A stretch of DNA of 16,620 bases from Gammaproteobacteria bacterium (GCA_027031685.1 JALVPS010000160.1:1-16620), one strand, 5' to 3'; shown: positions 1 to 8,663, counted from the stretch's first letter. Numbers and translations are program-made. Notes: generated by a model not told the origin, from the sequence alone.

Positions 1-2
1 GC

Positions 3-140
3 TACCACGTGGCGCCTGAAGACAAGTCTCTGATTGCCGCCACGACGGAATATGGTGTGGAATTCGTCAGCGCCATCGCCAGGGGCAATATGTTTGCCAC
101 GCAGTTCCCCCCGGCACATAGTGCCGCCGCGGGCGCGGGG
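3..140 (+). pseudogene. hisH: 3' fragment of hisH-like glutamine amidotransferase
   Basis: The open frame entering the window reads YHVAPEDKS..., then EYGVEFVSAIARGNMFATQF, then PPAHSAAAGAG. This matches the C-terminal part of HisH, the glutaminase subunit of imidazole glycerol phosphate synthase in histidine biosynthesis. In E. coli this part ends in a QFHPERSGAAGA-type segment. The family's FHPEKS motif carries the catalytic His and Glu. Here it reads FPPAHS, so both catalytic residues are gone. After the AAGA stretch the similarity stops, and the frame continues without a stop into a DUF4129 protein. No hisA or hisF follows. Composition changes at the same place: 57 of bases 1-100 are G/C against 79 of bases 121-220 (counted by eye). 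I read this as a hisH remnant or chimeric junction. It could be a true fusion, a rearrangement scar or an assembly join. Confidence 0.6.
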
Positions 141-866
141 CAGATCCGGCCGCCTTGGCTGGACCAGCTGACGGACGTGGACGCCGGGGGCGACAGCGAG
201 CTGCGGGTGCGCGAGCTGGGGATCACTCTCACGGGCAGCCTGACGGCCGACCCCTTCGTGAGGCGCGATCTGCACGAGACGGTGCGCCAGGTGGCGGCCC
301 GCCACGCCCATGCGCCGCGCACGCGCCATGTGTGGGTGCCACGGGACACGGGGCCGGGCAGCTCCCAGTGGTCGCCGGGGGCAGCACACTGGTTGGCCGG
401 GCTGGCCAACGGGCTGGCGCGACTGGTGAAGGGGGTGCTGGCGGCGGGGGCGCTGGTGCTGTTGTGGCTGGCGCTGCGGCACTGGCGGGCATGGCTGCCG
501 GAGCGGGTGACACGGCAGTCGGCACCGCCACCAGTGATGGCACCGACCGAGGCGGCGGGGGCCGATCTGCCGGCGGACATCCCGGCGGCGGCGCGGGCGG
601 CGCTGGCGCGCGGTGAGCGGCGCGCGGCGCTGAGTCTTTTGTACCGGGGGGCGCTGGCGCGGCTGGGGCTGCCGCCAGGGGCCACGGAGGCGGAGGTGCT
701 GGCGCAGGCGGCCCGTGAGCTGCCGCCGCCGCAGCGCGACTATCTGCAACGGCTGGGGCGGGCCTGGCTGGCCACGGCCTGGGCGCACCGCGCGCCGCCC
801 GTGGAGGCGGTGGCGGCCCTGTGCCGCGACTGGGCGGCTGCCTTCGGCGCGGAGGGCCGGCGGTGA
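3..866 (+). CDS. DUF4129 domain membrane protein (5' partial, chimeric N-terminus)
   Basis: The frame is open at the window edge. The GTG at position 9 is an internal valine of the HisH-like segment, not a convincing start. Counting from that codon, residues about 45-140 are unassigned, with a segment around 78-111 (TADPFVRRDLHETVRQ onward). One membrane helix follows at about 143-157 (LAAGALVLLWLAL), then a Pro/Ala linker. The DUF4129 domain at about 190-280 includes ALSLLYRGALARLGLPPGATEAE and a Trp-rich end (CRDWAAAF). DUF4129 proteins accompany DUF4350, MoxR and DUF58 genes; their biochemical role is unknown. Family members as I know them are longer and have more N-terminal membrane segments, so this copy looks truncated. 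The native start cannot be placed; a GTG at 177 is in frame but lacks a Shine-Dalgarno sequence. The stop overlaps the DUF4350 start (GTGA). Confidence 0.72.
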   Translation, partial: YHVAPEDKSLIAATTEYGVEFVSAIARGNMFATQFPPAHSAAAGAGQIRPPWLDQLTDVDAGGDSELRVRELGITLTGSLTADPFVRRDLHETVRQVAARHAHAPRTRHVWVPRDTGPGSSQWSPGAAHWLAGLANGLARLVKGVLAAGALVLLWLALRHWRAWLPERVTRQSAPPPVMAPTEAAGADLPADIPAAARAALARGERRAALSLLYRGALARLGLPPGATEAEVLAQAARELPPPQRDYLQRLGRAWLATAWAHRAPPVEAVAALCRDWAAAFGAEGRR

Positions 867-1993
867 GCCGCCGCAGTCTGTGGCTGGCGCTGCTCACGGC
901 GGCCCTGCTGGCGGCGCTGGCGGCCTGGTTCCTGCGCTATTTCGAGCGGGTGGAGATCCGCATCCCGGCCACGGAGGACCGTGCCGTGCGCCACGACCCG
1001 TGGCTGTTCGCGCGCGAGGCGCTGGGCGAGCTGGGGCTGAGGCTGCGGGAGGTGCCGCTGACGCGCCTGCTGCGCCACCCGCCGCCGGCCGGCGACGTGA
1101 TCGTGCTGGACACGGACCGGCCGCGCCAGCCGGACGAGGCGCGCCGCCTGCTGGCCTGGGTGGCGGCCGGCGGCCACCTGATCCTGCGGCCGCCGGAGCC
1201 ATCGCGGGAGGAGGACGCGGCGCCGCCCGACGACCCCCTGCTGGACCTTCTCGGCCTGCGGGTGCGCTTCGACCCGAACATCACCTGGCCGGACGAGCCG
1301 GCGGTGTGGCGCGTCGGGGGGCGCGCGCTGCGTCTGCTGTTCAATGCCTACTACGTGCTGGAGGGCACCCGCCCCGGGGACCGGGTGATCTTCGACGAGA
1401 ACGGCGTGCACATGATCCAGCGCCGCCACGGCCGCGGCCTGGTGACGGTGCTCAGCGACATGCAGCTGTGGCACAACGGCGACCTGGCCGACTTCGCCCA
1501 CGCCGACGCGCTGTGGCATCTGCTCACCCAGCGCGGCCGGCCGGGCACGGTGTGGCTGGTGACGGCGCACGGCATGCCGCCGCTGTGGCGGCTGGTGTGG
1601 GACGGGGGACGGCTGGCCCTGGCGGCGCTGGCCGTGCTGCTGCTGGCCGCCGGCTGGCGCGCCGCGCCGCGCTTCGGCCCGCTGCTGCCGGACGCCCCGC
1701 CGCCGCGCCGCGCCCTGCTGGAGCACATCGACGCCGCCGGCCACTGGGCCTGGCGGCAGGGCCAGCGCGAGGCCCTGCTGGCCGCCGAGCGCCGCGCCGT
1801 GCTGGCCGCCGTCGCCCGCCGCCACCGCCAGTCGCCGCCGGCCGACGACCCGGCCCGGCGCGCCTGGCTGGCCGCCCGCCTGGGGCTGGACGCGGCCACG
1901 GTGGAGCGGCTGTTCTTCGCCCCCGCGCCGCGCGAGCCGCGCGCCTTCACGGACCACATTCGCCAACTGGAGAACCTCAGGAACCCGTCATGA
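863..1993 (+). CDS. DUF4350 domain membrane protein
   Basis: This 376-residue protein starts at GTG 863, which overlaps the previous stop by 4 bp and has GGAGG at 851-855. A longer frame exists upstream, but this start is preferred for its ribosome site and because the N-terminal helix follows at once. Layout: a short basic N-terminus (MSRRS), a membrane helix at about 6-22, and an extracytoplasmic domain at about 30-235. That domain has a GATase-like DUF4350 pattern: a conserved VIVLDTDRP, then LLAWVAAGGHLIL, then TVLSDMQLWHNGDL near 195-208. A second helix lies at about 251-265, followed by a cytoplasmic tail of about 110 residues. Function is unproven. Its place between DUF4129 and MoxR suggests a membrane partner of the MoxR ATPase. 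The final codons overlap the moxR start (ATGA), implying translational coupling. Confidence 0.8.
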   Translation: MSRRSLWLALLTAALLAALAAWFLRYFERVEIRIPATEDRAVRHDPWLFAREALGELGLRLREVPLTRLLRHPPPAGDVIVLDTDRPRQPDEARRLLAWVAAGGHLILRPPEPSREEDAAPPDDPLLDLLGLRVRFDPNITWPDEPAVWRVGGRALRLLFNAYYVLEGTRPGDRVIFDENGVHMIQRRHGRGLVTVLSDMQLWHNGDLADFAHADALWHLLTQRGRPGTVWLVTAHGMPPLWRLVWDGGRLALAALAVLLLAAGWRAAPRFGPLLPDAPPPRRALLEHIDAAGHWAWRQGQREALLAAERRAVLAAVARRHRQSPPADDPARRAWLAARLGLDAATVERLFFAPAPREPRAFTDHIRQLENLRNPS

Positions 1994-2973
1994 CGCAAGC
2001 CAAGGACACCCCGCCCGACGCCGCCGGCGTGGGCCGCCTCATGCAACGCATCCGCCAGGAGATCGGCCACGCCCTGGTGGGCCAGCAGGCCGTGGTGGAA
2101 CAGGTGCTCATCGCCCTGCTGGCCGGCGGCCACGTGCTCATCGAGGGCGTGCCCGGGCTGGGCAAGACCCTGCTGGTGCGGGCCCTGGCGCGCAGCTTCT
2201 GCGGCCAGTTCGGCCGCATCCAGTTCACGCCCGACCTGATGCCCGCCGACGTGATGGGCTACGTGCTGTACGACATGCAGCGCGAGCGCTTCGAGCTGCG
2301 CAAGGGGCCGGTGTTCACTCACCTGCTGCTGGCAGACGAGATCAACCGCGCCCCGGCCAAGACCCAGTCCGCCCTGCTGGAGGTGATGCAGGAACGGCAG
2401 GTGACCATCGAGGGCCAGTCGCTGCCGGTGCCGACGCCGTTCATGACCCTGGCCACGCAGAACCCCATCGAGCAGGAGGGCACCTACCCTCTGCCCGAGG
2501 CCCAGCTGGACCGCTTCCTGCTCAAGATCCTCATCGACTACCCGGCCGCCGAGGAGGAGGGGCGGCTGGTGGCGGCGGTGACCGACGGCCAGGTGGGCGA
2601 CGGCCTCAACGTGGACGCCGTGCGGCCGGTGATGACCCCCGAGGCGGTGCTGCTGGCGCAGCAGGTCACGGCGCGCCTGACGGTGGACCCGCGCCTGGTG
2701 GACTACGCCGTGGCCCTGGCCCGCGCCACGCGCGACTGGCGGGGCATCGCCGTGGGCGCCGGGCCACGCGGCGCCATCGCCCTCATCCGCGCCGCGCGCG
2801 CCGCCGCCGTGCTGGACGGGCGCGACTTCGTCACCCCGGCCGACATCAAGGGCGTGGCCCTGCCCGCCCTGCGCCACCGCGTGGTGCTGGCGCCGGAACT
2901 GGAGCTGGAAGGCATCGGCCCGGACCGCGTGCTGGGCGAAGTGCTGGACGGCGTGGCCGCCCCGCGCCTGTGA
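1990..2973 (+). CDS. MoxR family AAA+ ATPase
   Basis: This 327-residue protein is of normal length for a MoxR ATPase. The ATG at 1990 overlaps the DUF4350 stop (ATGA) and has AGGA at 1979-1982. The same frame stays open far upstream through the DUF4350 gene, but the overlap start is the correct one. Walker A is GVPGLGKT at 53-60. Walker B is LLLADE with EINRAP at 112-122. The helix-2 insert region AKTQSALLEVMQERQVTI follows, sensor 1 is ATQNP at 155-159, and PLPEAQLDRF lies at 167-176 with R175 a candidate arginine finger. Lid residues 220-327 include GAGPRGA. MoxR ATPases act as chaperone-like remodellers that help mature metal- or cofactor-containing or vWA-domain complexes. The DUF58 gene directly downstream is the expected partner. 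The substrate of this system cannot be read from the sequence. Confidence 0.95.
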   Translation: MTQAKDTPPDAAGVGRLMQRIRQEIGHALVGQQAVVEQVLIALLAGGHVLIEGVPGLGKTLLVRALARSFCGQFGRIQFTPDLMPADVMGYVLYDMQRERFELRKGPVFTHLLLADEINRAPAKTQSALLEVMQERQVTIEGQSLPVPTPFMTLATQNPIEQEGTYPLPEAQLDRFLLKILIDYPAAEEEGRLVAAVTDGQVGDGLNVDAVRPVMTPEAVLLAQQVTARLTVDPRLVDYAVALARATRDWRGIAVGAGPRGAIALIRAARAAAVLDGRDFVTPADIKGVALPALRHRVVLAPELELEGIGPDRVLGEVLDGVAAPRL

Positions 2974-4277
2974 TCCTGCCCGGCCGGCCCCTGCTGTACG
3001 CCCTGGGCGCCCTGGCGCCGGGCGCCGCCGCGGCCAGCCTGTGGCCGGCGCTGCAGCCCACCTGGTGGGCCCTGGCCGGCGCCCTGGCCCTGGCCGCCGG
3101 CGTGGACGCCCTGCGCCTGTGGCGCCTGCCCGTGCCGGCCGTCCGGCGCCACCCGCCCGCGCGGCTGCTGCACGGCCAGCCCGCCCGCGTGCGCCTGACC
3201 CTGCGCAACCGCGCCCGCCGCGCCCTGCGCGTGCAGGTCTTCGACCACCCGCCGACCAGCCTCGCCTTCGAGCACCTGCCGCGCCACCTGCGCCTGCCTG
3301 CCGGCATGCGCCTCGCCCTGCACTACCCCGTCACCCCCACCGAGCGGGGTGCGTTCCGCTTCACCACCCTGCAACTGCGCCTGGACAGCCCCTGGCGGCT
3401 GTGGCAGGCCGACCACCGCCTGCCCCTGCCCCACACCGTGCACGTCTTTCCCGACCTCACCTCGGTCAGCCACTACCAGCTGCTGGCCGTGGAACACCGC
3501 CTGGGCCAGCTCGGCATCCGCCGCCACCGCCGGCGCGGCAGCGGCTCCGAATTCCACCAGCTGCGCGCCTACCAGCGCGGCGACCCCCTGCGCCAGATCG
3601 AATGGAAGGCCAGCGCCCGCCTGCGCCGCCTCATCAGCCGCGAATACCAGGAAGAGCGCGACCAGCGCCTGCTGCTCCTGCTCGACTGCGGCCAGCGCAT
3701 GGCCACCCGCGACGACCTGCGCTCCCACCTGGACCTCACCCTGCAGGCCGCCCTGCTGCTGGCCCACGTGGCCCTGCGCCAGGGCGACAGCGTGGGTCTG
3801 GCCAGCTTCGGCAATGGCAGCCGCTGGCTCGCCCCGGCCGGCGGCAGCGGCCAGTTCCCCCGCCTGCTCACCGCCTGCTACGACCTCCAGCCCGGCGACC
3901 AGGCCCCCGACTACGCCAGCGCCGCCGCCGAACTCCTGCAACGCGAACGACGCCGCGCCCTCGTCGTCCTCCTCACCAACCTGCGCGACGAAGACAGCGA
4001 CGACCTGCAGGACGGCCTCCGCCTACTGCGCCACCGCCACCGCCTACTCGTCGCCAGCCTGCGCGAAACCGCCCTCGACCGCGCCATCGCCACCCCGCCC
4101 CGCGACCTCGACAGCGCCCTGCGCACCTGCGCCACCCACGACTACCTCCACCACCGCCAGCGCGCCCTCGCCCGCCTGCGCGCCAGCGGCATCCCCGTTA
4201 TCGACTGCACCCCCACCCAACTCAGCGTCCAGCTCATCAACCACTACCAGGCGCTGAAGGCAGGCGGGGCGTTTTGA
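2970..4277 (+). CDS. DUF58 domain protein (MoxR partner)
   Basis: This 435-residue protein starts at GTG 2970, overlapping the moxR stop in GTGA. Two hydrophobic segments at about 8-26 and 31-46 anchor it. A beta-rich middle region (about 70-165) precedes the DUF58 signature at about 189-232: RGSGSEFHQLRAYQRGD, then PLRQIEWKASARLRRLISREY. A vWA-like domain follows, starting LLLLLDCGQRM at 234-244. Only the first aspartate of a MIDAS-type site is clear, as is common in DUF58 proteins. A second vWA-like strand is ALVVLLTNLRDED near 330-343. DUF58 genes are nearly always next to MoxR ATPases and are thought to be their membrane-bound partners. It is the last gene of the four-gene set. A convergent dcd gene follows after 161 bp with no clear plus-strand terminator. 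Confidence 0.88.
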   Translation: MILPGRPLLYALGALAPGAAAASLWPALQPTWWALAGALALAAGVDALRLWRLPVPAVRRHPPARLLHGQPARVRLTLRNRARRALRVQVFDHPPTSLAFEHLPRHLRLPAGMRLALHYPVTPTERGAFRFTTLQLRLDSPWRLWQADHRLPLPHTVHVFPDLTSVSHYQLLAVEHRLGQLGIRRHRRRGSGSEFHQLRAYQRGDPLRQIEWKASARLRRLISREYQEERDQRLLLLLDCGQRMATRDDLRSHLDLTLQAALLLAHVALRQGDSVGLASFGNGSRWLAPAGGSGQFPRLLTACYDLQPGDQAPDYASAAAELLQRERRRALVVLLTNLRDEDSDDLQDGLRLLRHRHRLLVASLRETALDRAIATPPRDLDSALRTCATHDYLHHRQRALARLRASGIPVIDCTPTQLSVQLINHYQALKAGGAF

Positions 4278-4411
4278 GAAGGGGGCAAGGGGCCACGGCA
4301 CCGTAGCCGGCCATGAGGAAACGCAAAAGGCCGGAACCCGCCAATGGCCCGGGGGAGCAATATTTGCCCGATCGCCTGTGCCAGGACAGGGAATACGCTG
4401 GTTGTAGGTGC

Positions 4412-4430
4412 AAAACCCTGGTGGCCGGGG
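4412..4430 (-). terminator. Weak terminator-like hairpin after dcd
   Basis: Read on the minus strand just past the dcd stop, CCCCGG pairs with CCAGGG around a CCA loop, with one C-A mismatch, and runs into TTTT. The stem is short, so this is a weak intrinsic terminator at best. The rest of 4278-4438 holds a wider CCGGCC/GGCCGG pair (4307-4312 with 4329-4334, 16-base loop) and no gene. Confidence 0.3.
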
Positions 4431-4438
4431 CAGCGGGT

Positions 4439-5005
4439 TCAGGTCTTGGGCAGGGTGACGCCGCGCTGGCCCTGGTATTTGCCGCCGCGGTCGCGGTAGG
4501 AGGTCTGGCAGACCTCGTCGGATTCGAAGAAGAGCATCTGGGCGACACCTTCGTTGGCGTAGATCTTGGCCGGCAGGGGGGTGGTGTTGGAGAACTCGAG
4601 GGTGACGTGCCCCTCCCACTCGGGCTCCAGGGGGGTGACGTTGACGATGATGCCGCAGCGGGCGTAGGTGGATTTGCCGAGGCAGATGGTGAGCACCTGG
4701 CGGGGGATGCGGAAGTATTCGACGGTGCGCGCCAGGGCGAAGGAGTTGGGCGGGATGATGCACACGTCGGACCGGATGTCCACGAAGCTGTCCTCGTCGA
4801 AGGCCTTGGGATCGACGATGGCCGAGTTGATGTTGGTGAAGATCTTGAATTCGTCGGCGCAGCGCACGTCGTAGCCGTAGCTTGAGGTGCCGTAAGAGAC
4901 GACGCGCTGGTCCTCGCGGTGGCGGATCTGGCCCGGCTCGAAGGGCTCGATCATGCCGTGTTCCTCGGCCATGCGGCGGATCCAGCGGTCGGACTTGATG
5001 GTCAT
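4439..5005 (-). CDS. dcd: dCTP deaminase
   Basis: This 188-residue enzyme deaminates dCTP to dUTP, feeding thymidylate synthesis in the cytoplasm. The sequence is strongly conserved throughout: [20 protein letters not shown] at the start, [13 protein letters not shown] at 42-54, and the substrate-site segment GKSTYARCG at 110-118 (S112 and R116 match E. coli S111 and R115). TLEFSN at 135-140 has E137 as the catalytic glutamate, and it ends in [14 protein letters not shown]. Length matches the Pseudomonas-type enzyme and is slightly shorter than E. coli Dcd (193). The ATG at 5005 is chosen by homology and by AGAGG about 8 bases upstream; a longer frame reaching 5380 is an artefact running antisense to mrp's end. 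It lies downstream of mrp/apbC in the same direction with a 136 bp gap that contains a hairpin. Confidence 0.97.
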   Translation of the reverse strand: MTIKSDRWIRRMAEEHGMIEPFEPGQIRHREDQRVVSYGTSSYGYDVRCADEFKIFTNINSAIVDPKAFDEDSFVDIRSDVCIIPPNSFALARTVEYFRIPRQVLTICLGKSTYARCGIIVNVTPLEPEWEGHVTLEFSNTTPLPAKIYANEGVAQMLFFESDEVCQTSYRDRGGKYQGQRGVTLPKT

Positions 5006-5093
5006 CTGCGCGCCTCTGCCGGTGGACTGAACGGCGAGTTTACCGGGAGTCGGCCCCAGGGTCATGGCCTCCGAACGATGCCCGGACACGCGA

Positions 5094-5114
5094 ACGGGCC
5101 CACGCGGGGCCCGT
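5094..5114 (-). terminator. Perfect 8-bp hairpin between mrp and dcd
   Basis: ACGGGCCC at 5094-5101 pairs perfectly with GGGCCCGT at 5107-5114 around the loop ACGCG. It begins 27 bases past the mrp stop and about 90 bases before the dcd start. There is no T tract on either strand, so it may be a transcript-stabilising or partial terminator rather than a strong intrinsic terminator. Confidence 0.4.
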
Positions 5115-5141
5115 CCGGTGCGGCGTGGGCGGGTGCCCGCG

Positions 5142-6233
5142 TCAGCTGTTCTGGATGACGATCTTGGGGAACTTGGTCTTGTAGTCCTTGGCCTGGGTGG
5201 CCAGCCTGGCGGCGGTCTTGCGGGCGATCTCGCGGTAGGTCTGGGCGATGCGTCCCTCCGGCTCGGCCACCACGGTGGGATGCCCGCTGTCGGCCTGCTC
5301 GCGGATGTTGATGTCCAGCGGCAGGGAGCCGAGCAGCTCCACGCCGTGTTCCTTGGCCATGCGCTCGCCACCGCCGGCACCGAAGATGTGTTCCTCGTGG
5401 CCGCACTTGGAGCAGATGTGGGTGCTCATGTTCTCGATGATGCCGAGCACGGCCACTTCCACCTTCTCGAACATCTTCAGGCCCTTGCGGGCGTCGAGCA
5501 GGGCGATGTCCTGCGGCGTGGTGACGATGACGGCGCCGCTGACGGGGATCTTCTGCGACAGGGTGAGCTGGGTGTCGCCAGTGCCCGGGGGCATGTCGAC
5601 GATGAGGTAGTCCAGGTCCTTCCAGCGCGTGTCGGTGAGCAGCTGCTCCAGGGCCTGGGTGACCATGGGGCCGCGCCAGATCATGGGCGTGTCCTCTTCG
5701 ATGAGGAAGCCGATGGACATGGCCTGCACGCCATAGTTCTCCATGGGCTCCAGGGACTTGCCGTCCTCGGACACGGGCTGGCCGGTGATGCCCAGCATGC
5801 GCGGCTGGCTGGGGCCGTAGATGTCGGCGTCCAGGATGCCCACGCGGGCGCCCTCGGCGGCCAGGGCCAGGGCCAGGTTGACGGAGGTGGTGGACTTGCC
5901 GACGCCGCCCTTGCCGGAGGCCACGGCAATGATGTTCTTCACGTTGGGCAACGGGGTGAGATTCTTCTGCACCGAGTGGGCGACGATCTTCCAGCCCACC
6001 TCGACGTTGGCCTGGCACACGCCGTCGATGGATTCCAGCTTGTCCTTGATCTGGCGCGCGAACTCCTCGACGAAGCCCTTGGCGGGATAGCCCAGCTCGA
6101 TCTTGACGGTCACGGTGTCGCCGTCGATCTGGATGTCCTTCACCTCGTTGGCGGACACCAGGTCCTTGCCCAGATAGGGATCCTGGATCTCCTTCAACGC
6201 GGTTTCGATCTTCAGTCTCGAGAGTTCGGCCAT
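5142..6233 (-). CDS. apbC: Mrp/ApbC family iron-sulfur cluster carrier ATPase
   Basis: This 363-residue protein is close to E. coli Mrp (369). It binds and delivers [4Fe-4S] clusters to cytoplasmic apoproteins. Residues about 5-85 form the N-terminal MIP18/DUF59-type domain ([16 protein letters not shown]). The P-loop NTPase of the MinD/Mrp class starts at about 99, with deviant Walker [11 protein letters not shown] at 106-115, switch region [14 protein letters not shown] at 135-148 and [14 protein letters not shown] at 212-225. The Fe-S ligand pair CSKC is at 274-277. The start is ATG 6233 (MAELSRLK), with GGAGG 11 bases upstream and a promoter at 6283-6310. The longer frame to 6326 would include that promoter, so it is rejected. 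The neighbouring dcd downstream is an arrangement I recall from Pseudomonas, where metG often lies on the other side; metG is absent here. Confidence 0.95.
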   Translation of the reverse strand: MAELSRLKIETALKEIQDPYLGKDLVSANEVKDIQIDGDTVTVKIELGYPAKGFVEEFARQIKDKLESIDGVCQANVEVGWKIVAHSVQKNLTPLPNVKNIIAVASGKGGVGKSTTSVNLALALAAEGARVGILDADIYGPSQPRMLGITGQPVSEDGKSLEPMENYGVQAMSIGFLIEEDTPMIWRGPMVTQALEQLLTDTRWKDLDYLIVDMPPGTGDTQLTLSQKIPVSGAVIVTTPQDIALLDARKGLKMFEKVEVAVLGIIENMSTHICSKCGHEEHIFGAGGGERMAKEHGVELLGSLPLDINIREQADSGHPTVVAEPEGRIAQTYREIARKTAARLATQAKDYKTKFPKIVIQNS

Positions 6234-6282
6234 GGAATTCGATGCCTCCGGTACACGGACGGGGTCAATACAGGGGCTGCGG

Positions 6283-6310
6283 ATTCTACACCATGCCCCT
6301 GGGCTGCAAA
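6283..6310 (-). promoter_or_regulatory. Putative sigma-70 promoter of mrp/apbC
   Basis: On the minus strand a TTTGCA -35 (6305-6310) and a TAGAAT -10 (6283-6288) are separated by 16 bp. The -10 has five of six consensus bases and the -35 four of six. Initiation near 6276 would give a leader of about 43 bases to the apbC ATG at 6233, containing GGAGG. The call rests on sequence match only. Confidence 0.5.
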
Positions 6311-6319
6311 AATGCCCCG

Positions 6320-6338
6320 GGATCAAGGGGGTTGATCC
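6320..6338. promoter_or_regulatory. 7-bp inverted repeat upstream of the mrp promoter
   Basis: GGATCAA (6320-6326) and TTGATCC (6332-6338) are perfect inverted arms around GGGGG. The repeat sits 9 bp upstream of the proposed -35 of apbC. On the minus strand it is also downstream of ptsP and is followed within about 7 bases by ATTTTTGC. It could be a regulator-binding dyad or the terminator of ptsP. A further palindrome, GCCCGCGCGGGC, lies at 6360-6371, directly after the ptsP stop. Confidence 0.4.
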
Positions 6339-6377
6339 TGAGCAAACCGCTCGGAAATGGCCCGCGCGGGCGCGGGG

Positions 6378-8663
6378 TCAATGCTTGCCGGCCCGCACCA
6401 GCGCGCCCAGACCGGCCTCCACCAGGGCGTCATCGAGCAAGCGGCGGATGGCGCCCGGGTCCTGGATCTCCATGGCCTTGTCGAACAGGGCGCGGGCCGC
6501 GCGGCGCGAGAAGCTGCGCACCACCCACTTGATGCGCGGCAGGCTGGCCATGGTCACGCTCAGGCTGTCCACGCCCACGCCCAGCAGCAGCAGGGCGAGC
6601 GGCGGCTCGCTGGCCATCTCGCCGCACACGGACACGGGCTTGCCGGCCTTGTGGCCGCCCTCGGTGATCATCTTCAGGGCGCACAGCACGGCCGGGTGGT
6701 AGTCGTCGTACAGGTCGGCCACGCGGGCGTTGTTGCGGTCCACCGCCAGCAGGTACTGGATGAGGTCGTTGGTGCCCACGCTGAGGAAGTCCACCTTCTC
6801 CGCCAGCCGCTCGGCCAGGTAGATGGCCGAGGGCACCTCGATCATCACGCCGGTCTTGGGCGCCGGCACGCGCAGCCCCTCGTCGTAGAGCTCCTCGCGG
6901 GCGCGCGCCAGCAGGGCCAGGGCCTCGTCCAGCTCGCGCACGGAGCCGATCATGGGGAACAGCACGTGCAGGTTGTCGGTGTACTGATTGGCGATGAGCA
7001 TGGCGCGCAGCTGGGTGAGGAAGATCTCCGGGTGGTCCAGGGAGATGCGGATGCCGCGGTAGCCGAGGAAGGGGTTGTCCTCCTCGATGGGAAAGTAGCT
7101 CAGCGCCTTGTCGCCGCCCACGTCCAGCGTGCGCAGCACCACCGGCTTGCCGGGGAAGGCGCGCAGCACCTGGGCGTACAGCTCGGCCTGCTCGGCCTCG
7201 CCGGGGAAGCGCTCGCGGGCCATGAAGGGCACCTCGGTGCGGTACAGGCCGATGCCGTCGGCGTAGGCCTGCTGGCTCGGCATCAGCTCGGCCATCAGGC
7301 CGCTGTTGAGATAGATGGGCACGGTGCAGCCGTCCCGGGTGACGGCGGGCTGGGTGGCCTGCTGCAGCAGGTCCTGGCTCAGTTCCTGCTCCTCGCGCGC
7401 CAGGCGCAGGAACTCGCGCTTCACCTCCGCGCTGGGCTGCAGCAGCACCTGCCCCTGGTAGCCGTCCACGATGACCTCACGGCCGTCCATGCGCCCCACC
7501 GGCAGGTCGGCGGCGCCCATCACCGCCGGCACACCCAGGGCGCGCGCCAGGATGGCCACGTGCGAGGAGCTGGAGCCGGTGGCCGAGACCATGCCCTTGA
7601 GGCAGCCGGTGTCCAGGCTGGCGAGCTGGGCGGCGGAAATCTGCCGCCCCACCAGGATGGCGTCGTCCGGCAGGCGGGTACGGGTGGGGCTGGCGCTCAG
7701 CAGGTGATCCAGCAGGCGCTGGCCCAGGTCGCGGATGTCGTCGCCACGCTCGCGCAGGTAGCTGTCGTCCATGGCATCGAAGTTGCCCGCGTACTCCTGG
7801 ATGGTGGCGCGCAGGGCGCCCGGTGCCCAGTTGCCGCCCTCGATGCGGCGCACCGTGCCCTCCACCAGCGAGTCACTGCCCAGCAGCAGGATGTAGGCGT
7901 CGAACAGCAGCCGGTCCTCGGCCGGCAACACGTCGCTCATGCGCTCCTTCAGCTCCACCAGCTCCTGCTGCACGGCGGCCACCGCCTGGCGGAACAGGCG
8001 CACCTCGGCCTTGACATCGTCCACCGAGCGGTCGGGCACGGCGTCCAGGTCTGTCTCCGGGAAGGTGACCACGGCGCGCCCCACTGCCACGCCCGGCGCG
8101 CCGGCGATGCCCTCGATGCGGATGTCGCGCCGGTGCGGATGGAAGGCGGGCCGGTTCAGCTCGCCGCTGATCTCGGCATTGCTGATGGCGCCGGCCAGCT
8201 GCGTGGCCAGGGTGACCAGAAAGGCCACGTGGTCCTCGTCGAAGCGCCGCTCGCCGGCCTGCTGCACCACCAGCACCCCCAGCATGCGGCGGTGGTGCAG
8301 GATGGGCACGCCGAGGAAGGCGTGGAACTGCTCCTCGCCGGTCTCCGGAAAGTACTTGTAGGCGGGATGGGAGGGGGCGTCCTTCAGGTTGATGGGCTCG
8401 GCGCGGTCGGCCACCAGACCCACCAGCCCCTCGTGCAGGCCCAGGCGCACGCGGCCCACGGCGTCTGGCCGCAGGCCCACGGTGGCCATCAGGGTCAGGC
8501 TGTCCGGGTCGGGCAGGTGCAGGTAGATGGAGCACACGTCCACGCCCAGCGCCGCCTGCACGCGGTGCACGATGATGTCCAGGGCGGTGGCGAGGTCCTC
8601 TGCGGCGTTGACCTCCTGCACGATGCGCCGCAGGGTGGCGAGCATGGAGGTGCCGTCGGTCAC
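6378..8663 (-). CDS. ptsP: Phosphoenolpyruvate-protein phosphotransferase PtsP (EI-Ntr)
   Basis: This 761-residue cytoplasmic enzyme I of the nitrogen-PTS passes phosphate from PEP to NPr. A GAF domain at about 20-165 is expected to sense small molecules, glutamine in studied EI-Ntr. The PEP-utiliser N domain runs at about 183-310. The swivelling domain carries phospho-His H368 in [20 protein letters not shown]. The PEP-binding barrel includes GLYRTE (472-477), [10 protein letters not shown] (511-520), EVPSA (609-613), [10 protein letters not shown] (628-637) and active-site Cys C680 in SVCGEM. The GTG at 8661-8663 overlaps the rppH stop by three bases. An in-frame ATG at 8645 ([12 protein letters not shown]) aligns better with the E. 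coli PtsP start; neither has a strong Shine-Dalgarno sequence. No ptsN or ptsO is present here. Confidence 0.95.
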   Translation of the reverse strand: MTDGTSMLATLRRIVQEVNAAEDLATALDIIVHRVQAALGVDVCSIYLHLPDPDSLTLMATVGLRPDAVGRVRLGLHEGLVGLVADRAEPINLKDAPSHPAYKYFPETGEEQFHAFLGVPILHHRRMLGVLVVQQAGERRFDEDHVAFLVTLATQLAGAISNAEISGELNRPAFHPHRRDIRIEGIAGAPGVAVGRAVVTFPETDLDAVPDRSVDDVKAEVRLFRQAVAAVQQELVELKERMSDVLPAEDRLLFDAYILLLGSDSLVEGTVRRIEGGNWAPGALRATIQEYAGNFDAMDDSYLRERGDDIRDLGQRLLDHLLSASPTRTRLPDDAILVGRQISAAQLASLDTGCLKGMVSATGSSSSHVAILARALGVPAVMGAADLPVGRMDGREVIVDGYQGQVLLQPSAEVKREFLRLAREEQELSQDLLQQATQPAVTRDGCTVPIYLNSGLMAELMPSQQAYADGIGLYRTEVPFMARERFPGEAEQAELYAQVLRAFPGKPVVLRTLDVGGDKALSYFPIEEDNPFLGYRGIRISLDHPEIFLTQLRAMLIANQYTDNLHVLFPMIGSVRELDEALALLARAREELYDEGLRVPAPKTGVMIEVPSAIYLAERLAEKVDFLSVGTNDLIQYLLAVDRNNARVADLYDDYHPAVLCALKMITEGGHKAGKPVSVCGEMASEPPLALLLLGVGVDSLSVTMASLPRIKWVVRSFSRRAARALFDKAMEIQDPGAIRRLLDDALVEAGLGALVRAGKH

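Noticed and set aside
715..1989. Upstream extension of the MoxR reading frame
   Set aside because: The same frame stays open through the DUF4350 gene, but the translation there is low-complexity Ala/Arg/Gly. The ATGA overlap with AGGA upstream marks the real start.
1351..2877. Open minus-strand frame of 508 codons opposite DUF4350 and moxR
   Set aside because: Same high-GC shadow effect; no ribosome site, no domain and full overlap with recognised genes.
4313..4885. Plus-strand ORF starting in the DUF58-dcd gap
   Set aside because: Most of it is antisense to dcd, and the first 40 codons in the gap show no family features.
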